In this document: in pieces, positions 9,024 through 18,999 of the stretch
How positions within the stretch are numbered: the first letter of the stretch is position 1
How the letters are laid out: each line of letters opens with the position of its first letter
Source of the DNA: Epilithonimonas vandammei
Lineage (GTDB): Bacteria; Bacteroidota; Bacteroidia; Flavobacteriales; Weeksellaceae
Length of the DNA stretch: 64,000 nucleotides
Assembly (NCBI RefSeq): GCF_003860525.1
Contig: NZ_CP034161.1
Span: 2,852,001 to 2,916,000 of the forward strand
Direction: 5' to 3'
Notes under the pieces: model-generated
Told to the model about the DNA's origin: nothing
What the model saw: only the letters and a program-made list of their open reading frames with translations
Database searches by the model: none
Made by a program: the position numbers and the translations under genes

Positions 9024-10478
9024 ATGAAAAACGATACAACATTCAAAGAATTAAAAAAATCTGGATACACAGATAAAACAATTAATCAGGAAATCCAAGC
9101 GAACCTGATTGCAAAAATCAAAGCTAAAGAACCAGTTTTCGAAGGACTTTGGGGTTACGAAGACACCGTGATTCCACAATTGAAAAAAGCAATTTTGGCA
9201 GGGCATCACATCAATCTTTTAGGATTACGCGGACAGGCAAAAACCAGAATTGCCAGAAGTATGGTTAATCTTTTGGACGAATATATGCCGATTGTGAAAG
9301 GTTCGGAAATCAACGACAGTCCGTTTCAGCCGATATCGAAATTTGCTAGAGATTTGATTGCTGAGTTAGGAGATGAAACACCAATTTCTTGGGTTCATCG
9401 TTCGGAGAGATTCTTTGAAAAACTGGCAACTCCAGACGTTAATGTGGCAGATTTGATTGGAGATATTGACCCAATCAAAGCAGCAACGTTGAAGCTGCCT
9501 TATTCTGACGAGCGCGTTTTACATTACGGGATGATTCCGAGGGCAAACCGTTCTATTTTTGTTTTGAATGAATTGCCAGATTTACAGGCGAGAATTCAGG
9601 TTTCTTTGTTTAATATTTTGCAGGAAGGCGATGTCCAGATCCGAGGTTTCCAGTTGAGAATGCCTTTGGATATTCAGTTTATATTTACTGCGAATCCTGA
9701 AGACTATACGAACAGAGGAAGTATCGTAACGCCTTTGAAAGACAGAATCGGTTCTCAGATTTTTACACATTATCCAAAAACCATAGCATTAGCAAGACAA
9801 ATTACCGAACAGGAAGCATTGATTTCTGAAGATGATAAATCGAAAATCCAAGTTCCGGACTTGGCACGAAATCTTTTGGAAGAAGTCGCTTTTGCCGCCA
9901 GAGAAAGTGAATATGTAGATGCGAAAAGTGGTGTGAGTGCGAGGTTAACTATTAGCGCGATGGAAAACCTAATTGCAGCTGCTAAATTGAGACTATTGGA
10001 ATCTGATTCGGATAAGACGCAAGTTCGTTTGTTGGATTTTATGTCAATTATTCCATCCATTACTGGTAAGATTGAATTGGTATATGAAGGCGAACAGGAA
10101 GGCGCAGATTTCGTAGCCAAAATATTAATTGATCACGCTGTGATGACACAATTCGAAAGCCTTTTCCCAAGAGTTCCAAAACTGGAAAAAGAAGGTTTGA
10201 AAACACCTTACACCGATATCATCCAATGGTTCAACAACAATCATCTGGAACTCAATTATTCTGATACGGATAAAGAATTCTACAACAAATTGGACAGCGT
10301 AAAGCCTCTTACCACTTTGATTGAAGAAAATGTTCCTGAATTGGATGACAACGATAAAAACTTCTGCAAAGAATTGGTTCTTTGGGCTTTGACCATCAGC
10401 AAGAAATTGGATAAGTCTGAAAATGCTTCTGCTTTTAGTTTCGAGTCAGCTGGGATTGGTCAGTTTTTTAGAAAATAA
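9024..10478 (+). CDS. MoxR/magnesium-chelatase-like AAA+ ATPase
   Basis: A 484-aa AAA+ ATPase. The Walker A loop is GLRGQAKTR (67-75). The Walker B position reads FVLNE (179-183), with Asn where Asp is usual. A sensor-1 Asn is in FIFTANPEDY, followed by an arginine-containing PLKDRIGSQI segment. The C-terminal third is helical and unassigned. It follows the VWA gene in the same orientation and is probably co-transcribed. Such pairs remodel or activate partner proteins with ATP and Mg2+. No enzyme that could be the client is adjacent. A strong terminator follows. Confidence 0.88.
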   Translation: MKNDTTFKELKKSGYTDKTINQEIQANLIAKIKAKEPVFEGLWGYEDTVIPQLKKAILAGHHINLLGLRGQAKTRIARSMVNLLDEYMPIVKGSEINDSPFQPISKFARDLIAELGDETPISWVHRSERFFEKLATPDVNVADLIGDIDPIKAATLKLPYSDERVLHYGMIPRANRSIFVLNELPDLQARIQVSLFNILQEGDVQIRGFQLRMPLDIQFIFTANPEDYTNRGSIVTPLKDRIGSQIFTHYPKTIALARQITEQEALISEDDKSKIQVPDLARNLLEEVAFAARESEYVDAKSGVSARLTISAMENLIAAAKLRLLESDSDKTQVRLLDFMSIIPSITGKIELVYEGEQEGADFVAKILIDHAVMTQFESLFPRVPKLEKEGLKTPYTDIIQWFNNNHLELNYSDTDKEFYNKLDSVKPLTTLIEENVPELDDNDKNFCKELVLWALTISKKLDKSENASAFSFESAGIGQFFRK

Positions 10479-10495
10479 TTTGGTCAATTTTAACT

Positions 10496-10532
10496 AAAAA
10501 AGCCTCAGAGAAAATTATCTGAGGCTTTTTTT
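10496..10532. terminator. Bidirectional terminator
   Basis: AAAAAAGCCTCAGA pairs with TCTGAGGCTTTTTT around an 8-nt loop. It lies between the convergent AAA+ gene and the RND efflux operon and fits both directions. Confidence 0.92.
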
Positions 10533-10571
10533 ATCATTAATTAGAAGTAAAAAACATAGTTCTAAACCATT

Positions 10572-11975
10572 TTAAAATTGCCCTCCACCTAGAGCTCTGT
10601 AAAACTCTGTAACAGCTTGCAACTGTTGAAGCTTATCATTGACTCCAGCTAATTTAGCTGCTAGCAATGATTGTTCAGAAGTCAGAACATTGACATAATT
10701 GGTTTTTGAAGAGTAAGTCAGCAATTCTTTATTAAACTCAAGTGACTTTTCCAGAGATTGGATTTGCAGTTGTCTCGTTGTTTCCTTTTCCTTGGCTTTT
10801 TGATAAGACAATATAGAGTTGGAAACCTCGGAACCAGCAGTTAACAATGTTTTTTCAAAGGTGTAATACGCCTGCATTTTTCTGGCTTCCATTATTTTCA
10901 CCTGCGCTTTTCTGTTCCCCATCTGGAAAATATTCTGCGTCAGTGTTCCGCCTGCTGTATAAAACAGGGAATTGGTGAAAAAGTCTTGCAAAGTTCTGGA
11001 AGACAGTCCTAAAGTTCCCGTAATATTAAGTGCAGGATAAACTTGGACCATTGCTATATTTTTATTTTCAAATGCCTGACGGAAGGATAATTCAGCGGCT
11101 TGAACATCCGGACGATTTTTCAGCAATGATGCCGGAATTCCTGTTTTCAGATCCGTGTAAACCACCTGCGAATCGATAGAATTTCTATCGATAGATTGCG
11201 GATTATCATTCATTAAAACATTTAATGAATTCTCAGTTTGTTGAATTTGCAGTTCAAGATCCGGAATGGTTAGCTGTGCAGAATAAAGATTTGCTTTGCT
11301 TTGCTCCACATCTGCTCCTGTAAGATAAGCAGCGTCCATCAAAGCTTCTACCGTTTCCACATCTTTTTTACGAAGCTCTACGGTTTGTTTTGTGATTTCC
11401 AATTGCTTGTCCAAAGAAATCAGCTGATAATAGAGATTTGCTGCCTGCGCAACCAATTGTGTCTGAACGGCACGTTTAGCCGCATCGGTCTGCAAGAAAC
11501 CTGCGTAAGCTGTTTTTTTAAGCGCTTTAATTCTTCCCCAAACATCAATTTCCCAACCCGTCGAAATTCCTAATCTGTAAACCAACAAATCAGGCATTAC
11601 AAAGTTTCCACCTTGTGCGGCACCACTATTTTTGGTCTCAGTGATAGAAGCAACTCCGTCCAGACTTGGTAGATTCTGCAATTGAGATTGTTTGAAAACG
11701 GCACTAGCTTCTTGAATTCTCGCAACTGCAACTTTCAAATCCAGATTATTCTGAATGGTTTTATTGATGATATTTTGAAGTTTGACATCTGTGAAAATCT
11801 GATTCCAGGCAACATTAGCTGTAGAAATACTGTCATTACTGGTTTTCTGTCGAAAAAGATTATCCTGCCTGCTTTTTTCTATCTGCGGATCCTGATAGGT
11901 ATCCGTTACTTTACAAGAGTAAAAGAAACCCGCGATACCAGCCAACAGAACTAAATTTATGATTTTAATTTTCAT
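10572..11975 (-). CDS. RND efflux outer-membrane factor (NodT/OprM-like lipoprotein)
   Basis: A 467-aa TolC-superfamily outer-membrane lipoprotein. The signal ends in GFFYSCK, giving an acylated Cys. Two repeats of the OEP family follow, with long coiled-coil stretches (for example IINKTIQNNLDLKVAVARIQ and the QLEITKQTVELRKKDVETVE region). The C-terminus, AVTEFYRALGGGQF, is characteristic of the family. It forms the exit duct of a tripartite pump. It is the last gene of the three-gene operon and starts 19 bp after the pump gene, so it belongs to that RND system. Confidence 0.94.
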   Translation of the reverse strand: MKIKIINLVLLAGIAGFFYSCKVTDTYQDPQIEKSRQDNLFRQKTSNDSISTANVAWNQIFTDVKLQNIINKTIQNNLDLKVAVARIQEASAVFKQSQLQNLPSLDGVASITETKNSGAAQGGNFVMPDLLVYRLGISTGWEIDVWGRIKALKKTAYAGFLQTDAAKRAVQTQLVAQAANLYYQLISLDKQLEITKQTVELRKKDVETVEALMDAAYLTGADVEQSKANLYSAQLTIPDLELQIQQTENSLNVLMNDNPQSIDRNSIDSQVVYTDLKTGIPASLLKNRPDVQAAELSFRQAFENKNIAMVQVYPALNITGTLGLSSRTLQDFFTNSLFYTAGGTLTQNIFQMGNRKAQVKIMEARKMQAYYTFEKTLLTAGSEVSNSILSYQKAKEKETTRQLQIQSLEKSLEFNKELLTYSSKTNYVNVLTSEQSLLAAKLAGVNDKLQQLQAVTEFYRALGGGQF

Positions 11976-11994
11976 TGTTTTACGTTGCTTTAAG

Positions 11995-14900
11995 TTACTC
12001 GCTTAGTTGTCCGTCGTATTTTTCAAGGTCTTTTTTACCGCTTACTTTTTCCTGAAGGTACATAAATACCGCAAATAATATCGGTATAAAAAACACTCCG
12101 AAAATAGTTCCGAACAACATTCCGCCAATAGCACCGATACCTATAGACTGGTTACCGACAGCGCCGGCTCCTGTTGAAATGGCTAATGGAATCAAACCAA
12201 AGATAAAGGCAAATGACGTCATCAGAATCGGACGGATTCTTTGCTTTGCTCCACTAATAGCGGCGAGACCAATGGTATAACCTTTCTTCCTGGCATCGAG
12301 AGCAAATTCTACAATCAGAATTGCATTTTTCGCCAAGAGACCAATCAACATAATCAATGAAATCTGCGTATAAATATTGTTAGAACCTCCAATCCAAGCA
12401 CTGAACATCATCACCCCAGCTAAGCCGACAGGTAATGACAACATTACTGCAAATGGAAGCAGATAACTCTCATACTGCGCTGCCAATAGAAAATAGACGA
12501 AAACGCAGCATAAAATAAAGATATAAATCGTCTGACTGCTGGAATTGACCTCTTCCCTAGTTAGTCCGGAATATTCGAAACCGTAGCCTTGAGGTAAAGT
12601 CTGCTTAGCTACTTCTTCTACAGCGTTGATGGCATCACCAGAAGAGAATCCAGGATTCGGTGTTCCGTTTATTGAAATTGCCGTAAACAAATTGAATCGT
12701 CCGATCGCCTGAGGTCCGTACACTCTTTTAGCAGTAATGAATCTGCTAAGCGGTGCCATTTCACCATTTTTATTTCTGACCTGAATCTGATTAAAACTTT
12801 CGACATTTTCCCGATTTTCAAAAGGCGCCTGGTAAATCACCCTATATTGCTTACCGAATAAATTGACATTGGAAGAGTAAACACCTCCGTAATAACCTTG
12901 CATGGTTCCCAATATATCCGAGACTGTAAATCCGGCAGCTTTAGTAGCCGCCACATCTATATCGATCATATACTGTGGATAGTTCGGGTTAAAAGAGGTA
13001 AAAGTCCTTTGGATCTCCGGACGCTGGTTCATCTTGTCAATAAAATCATTGGTCACTTTGGTAAGGTCGCTGATGCTTCCGCCTTTTTGATCTTGGATCT
13101 GCAATTCAAAACCGGCAGCATTACCAAACCCTTGAAGCGTAGGTCTTCCGAAGAAAGTCAATTTCGCATCTTTAATTCCTGCTGTTTCCTTATATAATTT
13201 TGCTATGAATGACTGGATATCCGATCCTTTTTTAGTTCTGTCTTTCCAGTCTTTCAGTTTTACAATCAGCATTCCGTTATTGGATCCGCTACCGCTAATC
13301 ATCCCTCTTCCCGAAACTTTGAATATATGCAGCACTTCTGGTTGTTTTTCCACAATTTTTTCAACCTTTGCCATCACTTCTTTCGTTCGGTTTTCATTGG
13401 ATCCTATCGGTAAAGAAATATCCATAAAAACACCGCCCATATCTTCACTTGGAACAAAAGATTTTGGAGTGGTATTCATTAGCCAGGCAAAAATTCCTGT
13501 AAAAACAACTAATCCTGCAAAAGCCATCCATTTTTTTCTAAGAAGAAACAAAACACCTCTAGAATACCGCTTTACAAAAGCATCAAAAATGATATTGAAA
13601 TTGGTAAAAAACCGTTGTATAAAGTTCCGCTTCTTCTCTTCGTCGGAATGAGGTTTTAAAAATATAGCACAAAGTGCCGGGCTTAATGTCAAGGCATTTA
13701 CTGCAGAAAGAACAATTGAAATTGCCAATGTTAATCCAAATTGTTTATAAAAAACACCTGCAGAACCTGTAATGAAACTGACCGGGATAAATACAGCTGC
13801 CATTACCAATGTTATACTTATAATCGCTCCACTGATCTCATTCATAGCATCGACAGAAGCTTTCAGCGGAGATTTTTCGCCCTGTTCTAGCTTACTGTGA
13901 ACTGCTTCTACCACCACAATGGCATCGTCCACCACAATTCCTACTGCTAATATCAATGCGAAAAGGGTTAATAAATTGATGGTAAATCCAAAAATATCGA
14001 GAAAGAAAAACGTTCCCACAATAGCTACCGGAACCGAAATAGCAGGAATCAATGTTGAACGCCAATCCTGAAGAAATAAGAATACAACTATAAATACAAG
14101 GATAAACGCTTCAAACAGTGTATGAATTACTTTTTCAATAGAAGCATCCAAAAAGTCATTGGCATTCACTAACGCCACATATTTCACTCCTTTCGGAAAT
14201 GATTCTTGGGCTTTATCTAAAACCGCTATCGACTGATTAATAACATCCTGAGCATTGGAACCCGCAGTCTGCGCCACTGCCATACCAATAGCCGGATGAC
14301 CGTCCGTAACGCTGCTTCCTGTGTAATCCTGAGCCCCTAGCTCAATTTTTGCAACATCTTTAAGCTTTAGGATCTGACCGTTTTCAGTCGCTTTGATAAT
14401 GATATTATCAAATTCAGGAATCTCCGTTAATCTACCTTTATACTTGAGCGTATAGCGGAAGCTCTGGTCACTTTCATCACCTAAACTTCCCGGTGCTGCC
14501 TCAATATTCTGCTCAGCAAGAACCGTATTAATATCGGACGGAACCAGTCCGTACGCCGCCATTTTATTAGGATCGAGCCAGATTCTGACGGAATAATCCT
14601 TATTACCAAAAACCGTTACATCCCCCACACCGGTTACCCTTTTGATCTGCGGTGTAATATTGATGCTTGCATAATTCTGAAGGAAAGTCATATCATACGC
14701 CGGGTTTTCACTGTATAAAGAGAAAATCAAAACGTTGGAGCTTTGTCTTTTGGTGGTTGTAACTCCAGCTCTCGTTACTTCTGCAGGTAGCAAGGGTGTG
14801 GCCCTGGAAACCCTGTTCTGTACATTGACAGCAGCAATATCAGGATCAACGCCCTGTTTGAAATAAACCGTAACGGAACCGGAACCATCATTGGTTGCAG

Positions 14901-15141
14901 AAGAGGTCATATATGTCATCCCTTCCACACCATTGATCTGCTCTTCTAGCGGAACAATGACACTTTTCAGAATAACATCTGCATTGGCTCCTTGATAACT
15001 TGCACTCACTACTACTGTAGGCGGTGCAATATCGGGGTATTGTGAGACCGGAAGCGAAACAATTCCCAAAACACCAAGAATAACAATGATGATGGAAATT
15101 ACTGTAGATAAAACCGGACGTTCTATAAATTTTTTAAACAT
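11995..15141 (-). CDS. RND multidrug efflux permease, HAE1 (AcrB-like)
   Basis: A 1048-aa inner-membrane RND pump with normal family length. The start MFKKFIERPVLSTVISIIIV gives TM1. The proton-relay region of TM4 reads LILAVGIVVDDAIVVVEAVH, with the paired Asp. There are two large periplasmic loops and a second TM bundle (LIMLIGLLAKNAILIVEFAL; RPILMTSFAFIFGLIPLAIS). It exports hydrophobic compounds using proton motive force together with the adaptor and outer-membrane factor encoded on either side. The drug profile cannot be read from sequence. Confidence 0.97.
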   Translation of the reverse strand: MFKKFIERPVLSTVISIIIVILGVLGIVSLPVSQYPDIAPPTVVVSASYQGANADVILKSVIVPLEEQINGVEGMTYMTSSATNDGSGSVTVYFKQGVDPDIAAVNVQNRVSRATPLLPAEVTRAGVTTTKRQSSNVLIFSLYSENPAYDMTFLQNYASINITPQIKRVTGVGDVTVFGNKDYSVRIWLDPNKMAAYGLVPSDINTVLAEQNIEAAPGSLGDESDQSFRYTLKYKGRLTEIPEFDNIIIKATENGQILKLKDVAKIELGAQDYTGSSVTDGHPAIGMAVAQTAGSNAQDVINQSIAVLDKAQESFPKGVKYVALVNANDFLDASIEKVIHTLFEAFILVFIVVFLFLQDWRSTLIPAISVPVAIVGTFFFLDIFGFTINLLTLFALILAVGIVVDDAIVVVEAVHSKLEQGEKSPLKASVDAMNEISGAIISITLVMAAVFIPVSFITGSAGVFYKQFGLTLAISIVLSAVNALTLSPALCAIFLKPHSDEEKKRNFIQRFFTNFNIIFDAFVKRYSRGVLFLLRKKWMAFAGLVVFTGIFAWLMNTTPKSFVPSEDMGGVFMDISLPIGSNENRTKEVMAKVEKIVEKQPEVLHIFKVSGRGMISGSGSNNGMLIVKLKDWKDRTKKGSDIQSFIAKLYKETAGIKDAKLTFFGRPTLQGFGNAAGFELQIQDQKGGSISDLTKVTNDFIDKMNQRPEIQRTFTSFNPNYPQYMIDIDVAATKAAGFTVSDILGTMQGYYGGVYSSNVNLFGKQYRVIYQAPFENRENVESFNQIQVRNKNGEMAPLSRFITAKRVYGPQAIGRFNLFTAISINGTPNPGFSSGDAINAVEEVAKQTLPQGYGFEYSGLTREEVNSSSQTIYIFILCCVFVYFLLAAQYESYLLPFAVMLSLPVGLAGVMMFSAWIGGSNNIYTQISLIMLIGLLAKNAILIVEFALDARKKGYTIGLAAISGAKQRIRPILMTSFAFIFGLIPLAISTGAGAVGNQSIGIGAIGGMLFGTIFGVFFIPILFAVFMYLQEKVSGKKDLEKYDGQLSE

Positions 15142-15218
15142 ATTTTTTAGACTAGAAGGAAGTAGATATATGATGAAGATTAAAAATCACAACATCTATC
15201 TTTCTGATTAAACTACGA

Positions 15219-16367
15219 CTACTTTTTGTTGATGGCGCTTTGCAAGCTCACTTCTTTCGGCACTACCTGAGTGTCATCTTTCAGAAGACCAATACCTTCC
15301 ACCACCACTTTGTCACCTTGTTTTAGGCCGGAGGTTACAGCATAAGTAAGCCCATCCGGAAGTTCTTCGATTTTGATCTCTACAGATTTGACTTTATTAT
15401 CAGTCCCGATTACATAAGCAAACACTTTTCCCTGCAATTCGTAAGTTGCTGACTGAGGTATAATGATAACATTTTCCAAGTTGTTTGGAAACTGTATTGT
15501 TGCGCTATAGCCGCTTCTGAGTAATCCGTTTGGATTAGGGAAAGTCGCACGCATTGAGAAGGATCCCGTGCTAGGATCTACCAAACCACTGATTGATTCT
15601 ATTTTTCCTTTATGATCATACTGGCTTCCGTCCGACAAAATAAGATTTACTAAAGGAGAATTTTTGATTTTGTCCTGAATCGTAGCACCTGTGGAATGTT
15701 TGAAGAATTCCAGCTGTTGCTTTTCATTAATTGAAAAATAAGCGAATATTTTTGAAACGTTTGAAACTGTAGTTAGAGGTTGTGATGTAGCACTGCTGAT
15801 ATAACTTCCCGCTTTGTATGGTAGTGTTCCAACTACTCCACTTACTGGGCTGTAAAGTTTCGTATAACCTTGATTTACTTGTGCATTGGTTAATTGAGCT
15901 TGTGTTTCGGCCAAAGCTGCTTTTGCTGATTTGAGTGCTAGTTCTGCTGCTTGAAGTTCGTAAGCCGAGATAATCTTTTTATCTACCAACGGCTTGGTTT
16001 TTGTCACCTGCATCTGGGCGGTTGCCACTTGCGCTCTTGCACTATTTACCGTTGCTTGTGCGGCTAGCACAGATTGTTCGTACTGTGGATTTCTAATCAG
16101 GAAGAGCAGCTGCCCTTTATTCACCTGGCTGCCCTCGTCCACAAAAATCTTTTCTACAAAACCATCAATTTTTGGACGAATCTCAACATTTTGTATGCCT
16201 TCCAATCTTGCAGGATATTGTGTAAGATTTTCAGCTGGGCCAGTTTTCGCAACGATATACTGATACGGTTGTGGTGGCAGTTCTTTTTTGTCATCTTTTT
16301 TCTCAGCCTTTGAACAAGCCGTCAAAATACCTAAAACAACATAAATGCATAACGCAATATTCCTCAT
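15219..16367 (-). CDS. RND efflux periplasmic adaptor (AcrA/MexA-like lipoprotein)
   Basis: A 382-aa membrane-fusion lipoprotein with lipobox LTACS near residue 18. Biotinyl-lipoyl halves flank a helical hairpin: VEKIFVDEGSQVNKGQLLF on one side and YTKLYSPVSGVVG on the other. The Ala/Gln-rich coiled coil between them spans about 85-155. It links the pump to the outer-membrane factor. It is the first gene of the operon. The two near-identical palindromic sequences upstream (16391-16410 and 16541-16560) are candidate repressor sites. No tetR or marR gene is adjacent. Confidence 0.95.
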   Translation of the reverse strand: MRNIALCIYVVLGILTACSKAEKKDDKKELPPQPYQYIVAKTGPAENLTQYPARLEGIQNVEIRPKIDGFVEKIFVDEGSQVNKGQLLFLIRNPQYEQSVLAAQATVNSARAQVATAQMQVTKTKPLVDKKIISAYELQAAELALKSAKAALAETQAQLTNAQVNQGYTKLYSPVSGVVGTLPYKAGSYISSATSQPLTTVSNVSKIFAYFSINEKQQLEFFKHSTGATIQDKIKNSPLVNLILSDGSQYDHKGKIESISGLVDPSTGSFSMRATFPNPNGLLRSGYSATIQFPNNLENVIIIPQSATYELQGKVFAYVIGTDNKVKSVEIKIEELPDGLTYAVTSGLKQGDKVVVEGIGLLKDDTQVVPKEVSLQSAINKK

Positions 16368-16390
16368 AAATACTTATTTTTAGATCTATT

Positions 16391-16410
16391 TTCAAACAAA
16401 CGTTCAAATT
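16391..16410. promoter_or_regulatory. Candidate operator 1 of the RND operon
   Basis: TCAAACAAACGTTCAAATT lies 25 bp upstream of the adaptor start and matches the second site at 16541 in 17 of 19 positions. Placement near the start codon suits repression. TetR-type control is inference. Confidence 0.5.
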
Positions 16411-16540
16411 TATCGATTATATATAAATTATCTATTATGTAATTAATAATAAAATCTATCAAATATAATCAAGAAAAACTATTATTATTGATATACAATA
16501 AGTTAAAAAATAATTTTAAAGAATATTTAAGACAATCCAA

Positions 16541-16560
16541 TCAAACAAACGTTTGAATTA
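16541..16560. promoter_or_regulatory. Candidate operator 2 of the RND operon
   Basis: TCAAACAAACGTTTGAATT contains the perfect 10-bp palindrome CAAACGTTTG (16546-16555) and repeats the promoter-proximal site at 16391. The rest of the 387-bp gap to the divergent gene at 16755 shows nothing else. Confidence 0.5.
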
Positions 16561-16754
16561 AACATTGAAAGTTGATAAAAAAATAATAATATTTTGAAGC
16601 TGATATGATAGAACTTTAAATTAAAGATTCATATTGAAGCAATTTTACATCACATTTTGCAAAAAACTATTACCAGAATTACGGAATAGATTACCATTTT
16701 TACTTTCATTACTAACCTCCAGAATAAAATATTTTTTGCAAATTTGATAGTAAT

Positions 16755-17306
16755 ATGAAACCTCAACCGCTTCCAATTCTATTCAGTTTCAATTCGCTTT
16801 ACTTATCGTTTTTGTACTTTAGGTTATTTTGGATGTCGGATGGAGAAGAAACGCCAGAACTGCTGATTTACAAATATATGTTGTACTCGGTTTTTCTGGT
16901 TTATCCGCTTTTCATTTTCTCGACTTTGATTTTTTCAAAAATGACAAAAGCGAGTATGTTTCTTAAATTTTTGATTTTTGGATTGGTTTTGTCTGGTCCG
17001 GTTTTATATTTCTACACGTTCGATTTGTTTGAGCAAGAAGAACTTTTGTGCGGTTATTTGGTGATTTTGATTCAATGCTTGATTCAATCTCAAACCATAA
17101 AAGATGAAGAAATGACAGTGAGATTTGCAAGTGTTTATGCAGGGAAATTATTGTTATGGTTTTTCCTTTTACTCTTTTCTTTATCTTATTTTTTGTTTGA
17201 TGACAACGAAATCAAGATGAATCTGATGTTTGGCGGAATCTATTATTTAGGCGTGGCAATCTTAGATTATTATGTCAATAAATCTAAATTCCTAACAGAA
17301 CAATAG
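16755..17306 (+). CDS. Hypothetical integral membrane protein
   Basis: A 183-aa protein, almost entirely hydrophobic, with about five predicted membrane spans (roughly residues 8-25, 41-62, 70-88, 95-112, 133-150, 155-172). The loops are rich in aromatic residues. I do not recognise the family. It stands alone, divergent from the RND operon and convergent with the methyltransferase gene, whose end is 3 bp away. Codon use and AT content match the neighbours, and the long hydrophobic reading frame supports a real gene. Confidence 0.7.
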   Translation: MKPQPLPILFSFNSLYLSFLYFRLFWMSDGEETPELLIYKYMLYSVFLVYPLFIFSTLIFSKMTKASMFLKFLIFGLVLSGPVLYFYTFDLFEQEELLCGYLVILIQCLIQSQTIKDEEMTVRFASVYAGKLLLWFFLLLFSLSYFLFDDNEIKMNLMFGGIYYLGVAILDYYVNKSKFLTEQ

Positions 17307-17309
17307 TTT

Positions 17310-18074
17310 TCATTTTCTTACGACAGGAAGAATTTCATTCTTATTTAGACCGAATCTTTTGATATCAGCCTCAGAGAATTTTTGAGAATAGAAATTGATT
17401 TCGGTTTCAAAACCAACACTTTTCAAACGGTCAAAATAATCCATTCCGTACCAGCGAACATGGTCGTACTGTCCAAAATGCTTTTGACGTTCTTTAGGAT
17501 CTGTTATTGTAAAATCTTCGTAAGTTTTTTCCAGAGAGTTTTTCATTGGAACTTGAACAATTCCCCAACCTCCATTTTTCATCACTCTGTAAAGTTCGGA
17601 CATTGCTTTTCTGTCATCAACAATGTGTTCCAAAACGTGGTTACATATGATGACATCAAAACTATTATCTTCAAATGGTAAATCCACAATATCTGCTTTT
17701 ACATCCACAATCGGCGAAAATAAATCAGCAGAGGTGTACTCCAAATTCTTCATCTTTTTGAATTTTCTGAGAAATTCCTGTTCTGGTGCGATATGAAGAA
17801 CTTTTAATTTATGGGTAAAAAAATTGGTTTCGTTTTGGAGATAAAGCCACATCTGGCGGTGTCTTTCTAAGGATAAAGTTCCGGGAGACAACGCATTGGG
17901 ACGTTGCTTCCCATAACCGTAAGGCAGAAACTTGCGATAAGATTTCCCATCAATTGGGTCGGTGAAATTATTTCCTTTGAAAAACAAAACAATTACTGGA
18001 CGCAAAAAAATGCTCAGGTTAATAAGCATTGGTCTTGGAATCGCGTTCAGTAGGAATTTGGCAATTTTTTTCAA
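17310..18074 (-). CDS. Class I SAM-dependent methyltransferase
   Basis: A 254-aa protein. Residues 1-30 are basic and hydrophobic and may associate with the membrane. The methyltransferase core follows: VLHIAPEQEF in the motif I position, SADLFSPIVDVKADIVDLPF, and the motif IV/post-IV stretch DVIICNHVLEHI. The motif I glycines are replaced (HIAPEQ), as in some Methyltransf_11 proteins acting on lipid or glycan intermediates. The substrate is unknown. It ends 24 bp before map starts on the same strand, so it is probably co-transcribed downstream of map. Confidence 0.82.
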   Translation of the reverse strand: MKKIAKFLLNAIPRPMLINLSIFLRPVIVLFFKGNNFTDPIDGKSYRKFLPYGYGKQRPNALSPGTLSLERHRQMWLYLQNETNFFTHKLKVLHIAPEQEFLRKFKKMKNLEYTSADLFSPIVDVKADIVDLPFEDNSFDVIICNHVLEHIVDDRKAMSELYRVMKNGGWGIVQVPMKNSLEKTYEDFTITDPKERQKHFGQYDHVRWYGMDYFDRLKSVGFETEINFYSQKFSEADIKRFGLNKNEILPVVRK

Positions 18075-18098
18075 AATCGGAAATTGAGATTAGCTTAA

Positions 18099-18908
18099 TT
18101 AAAAATCAACCTGAAAAGCTTTCTCCTCATCAGATTTAATGCCTAGAGCTTCGTAAATATAATCGTACGTCGACAGCAAAACCGGTTTACCATTGTAAAC
18201 ACAAACATCATGTTCAAAATGCGCAGAAGGCTGGTTGTCCAATGTTGTAACCGTCCACCCATCATTATGAAACTTCACTTTTTCTGTTCCAAGGTTAATC
18301 ATAGGTTCTATAGCCAGGCAAATGCCATCTTTCAGCACTTTCCCGCTTCCTGGTTTTCCGTAGTTTGGAACTTGTGGATCTTCGTGCATTTGTCTTCCGA
18401 CACCGTGACCAACCAATTCTCTAACAACGCCATAACCTTCTTTCTCACAATGTCTTTGGATAGCGTGAGAAATATCGCCTACACGTTTTCCTCTTATACA
18501 CTGTTCAATTCCTTTATATAATGATTCTTTGGTAACTCTCAATAATTTTTTAACCTCATCGGATACTTCTCCAACTTCAAAAGTGTAAGCATGGTCACCG
18601 ACAAATCCGTTCCAGAAAACACCACAATCTACGGAAAGAATCGTTCCTTCTTTTATCGGTTCTGAGTTTGGGATACCGTGTACAACCTGTTCGTTTGGAG
18701 AAATACATAGTGAAGCCGGAAAACCACCATAGCCAAGGAATGCAGGTTCTGCACCGTGGTCTTTTATAAAATCGTAAGCCAATTTGTCAAGATAAAGTGT
18801 TGTAACACCAGGCTTTATTTCCTTAGCCAACATTCCCAATGTCTGGGAAACCAATCTTGCACTTTGCTTCATCAGGCGAAGCTCATCTATATTTTTAAGT
18901 TGAATCAT
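18099..18908 (-). CDS. map: Type I methionine aminopeptidase
   Basis: A 269-aa protein of standard length that removes the initiator Met from nascent proteins. The di-metal ligands are visible: the Asp residues in SVDCGVFWNGFVGDHAYTF, the His in HGVGRQMHEDP, the Glu in CLAIEPMINLG, and the final Glu in HFEHDVCV. It is a cytosolic enzyme that works at the ribosome exit. Here it is not in the usual ribosomal-protein cluster but followed by a methyltransferase gene. Confidence 0.97.
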   Translation of the reverse strand: MIQLKNIDELRLMKQSARLVSQTLGMLAKEIKPGVTTLYLDKLAYDFIKDHGAEPAFLGYGGFPASLCISPNEQVVHGIPNSEPIKEGTILSVDCGVFWNGFVGDHAYTFEVGEVSDEVKKLLRVTKESLYKGIEQCIRGKRVGDISHAIQRHCEKEGYGVVRELVGHGVGRQMHEDPQVPNYGKPGSGKVLKDGICLAIEPMINLGTEKVKFHNDGWTVTTLDNQPSAHFEHDVCVYNGKPVLLSTYDYIYEALGIKSDEEKAFQVDF

Positions 18909-18999
18909 TTATAACTGTATTAATGTATTATGCAAAATGTACAATGTATTTTCAAAGTCACACTTAGTACTTATTACATCTTACTTTTAACAAAAAGAC

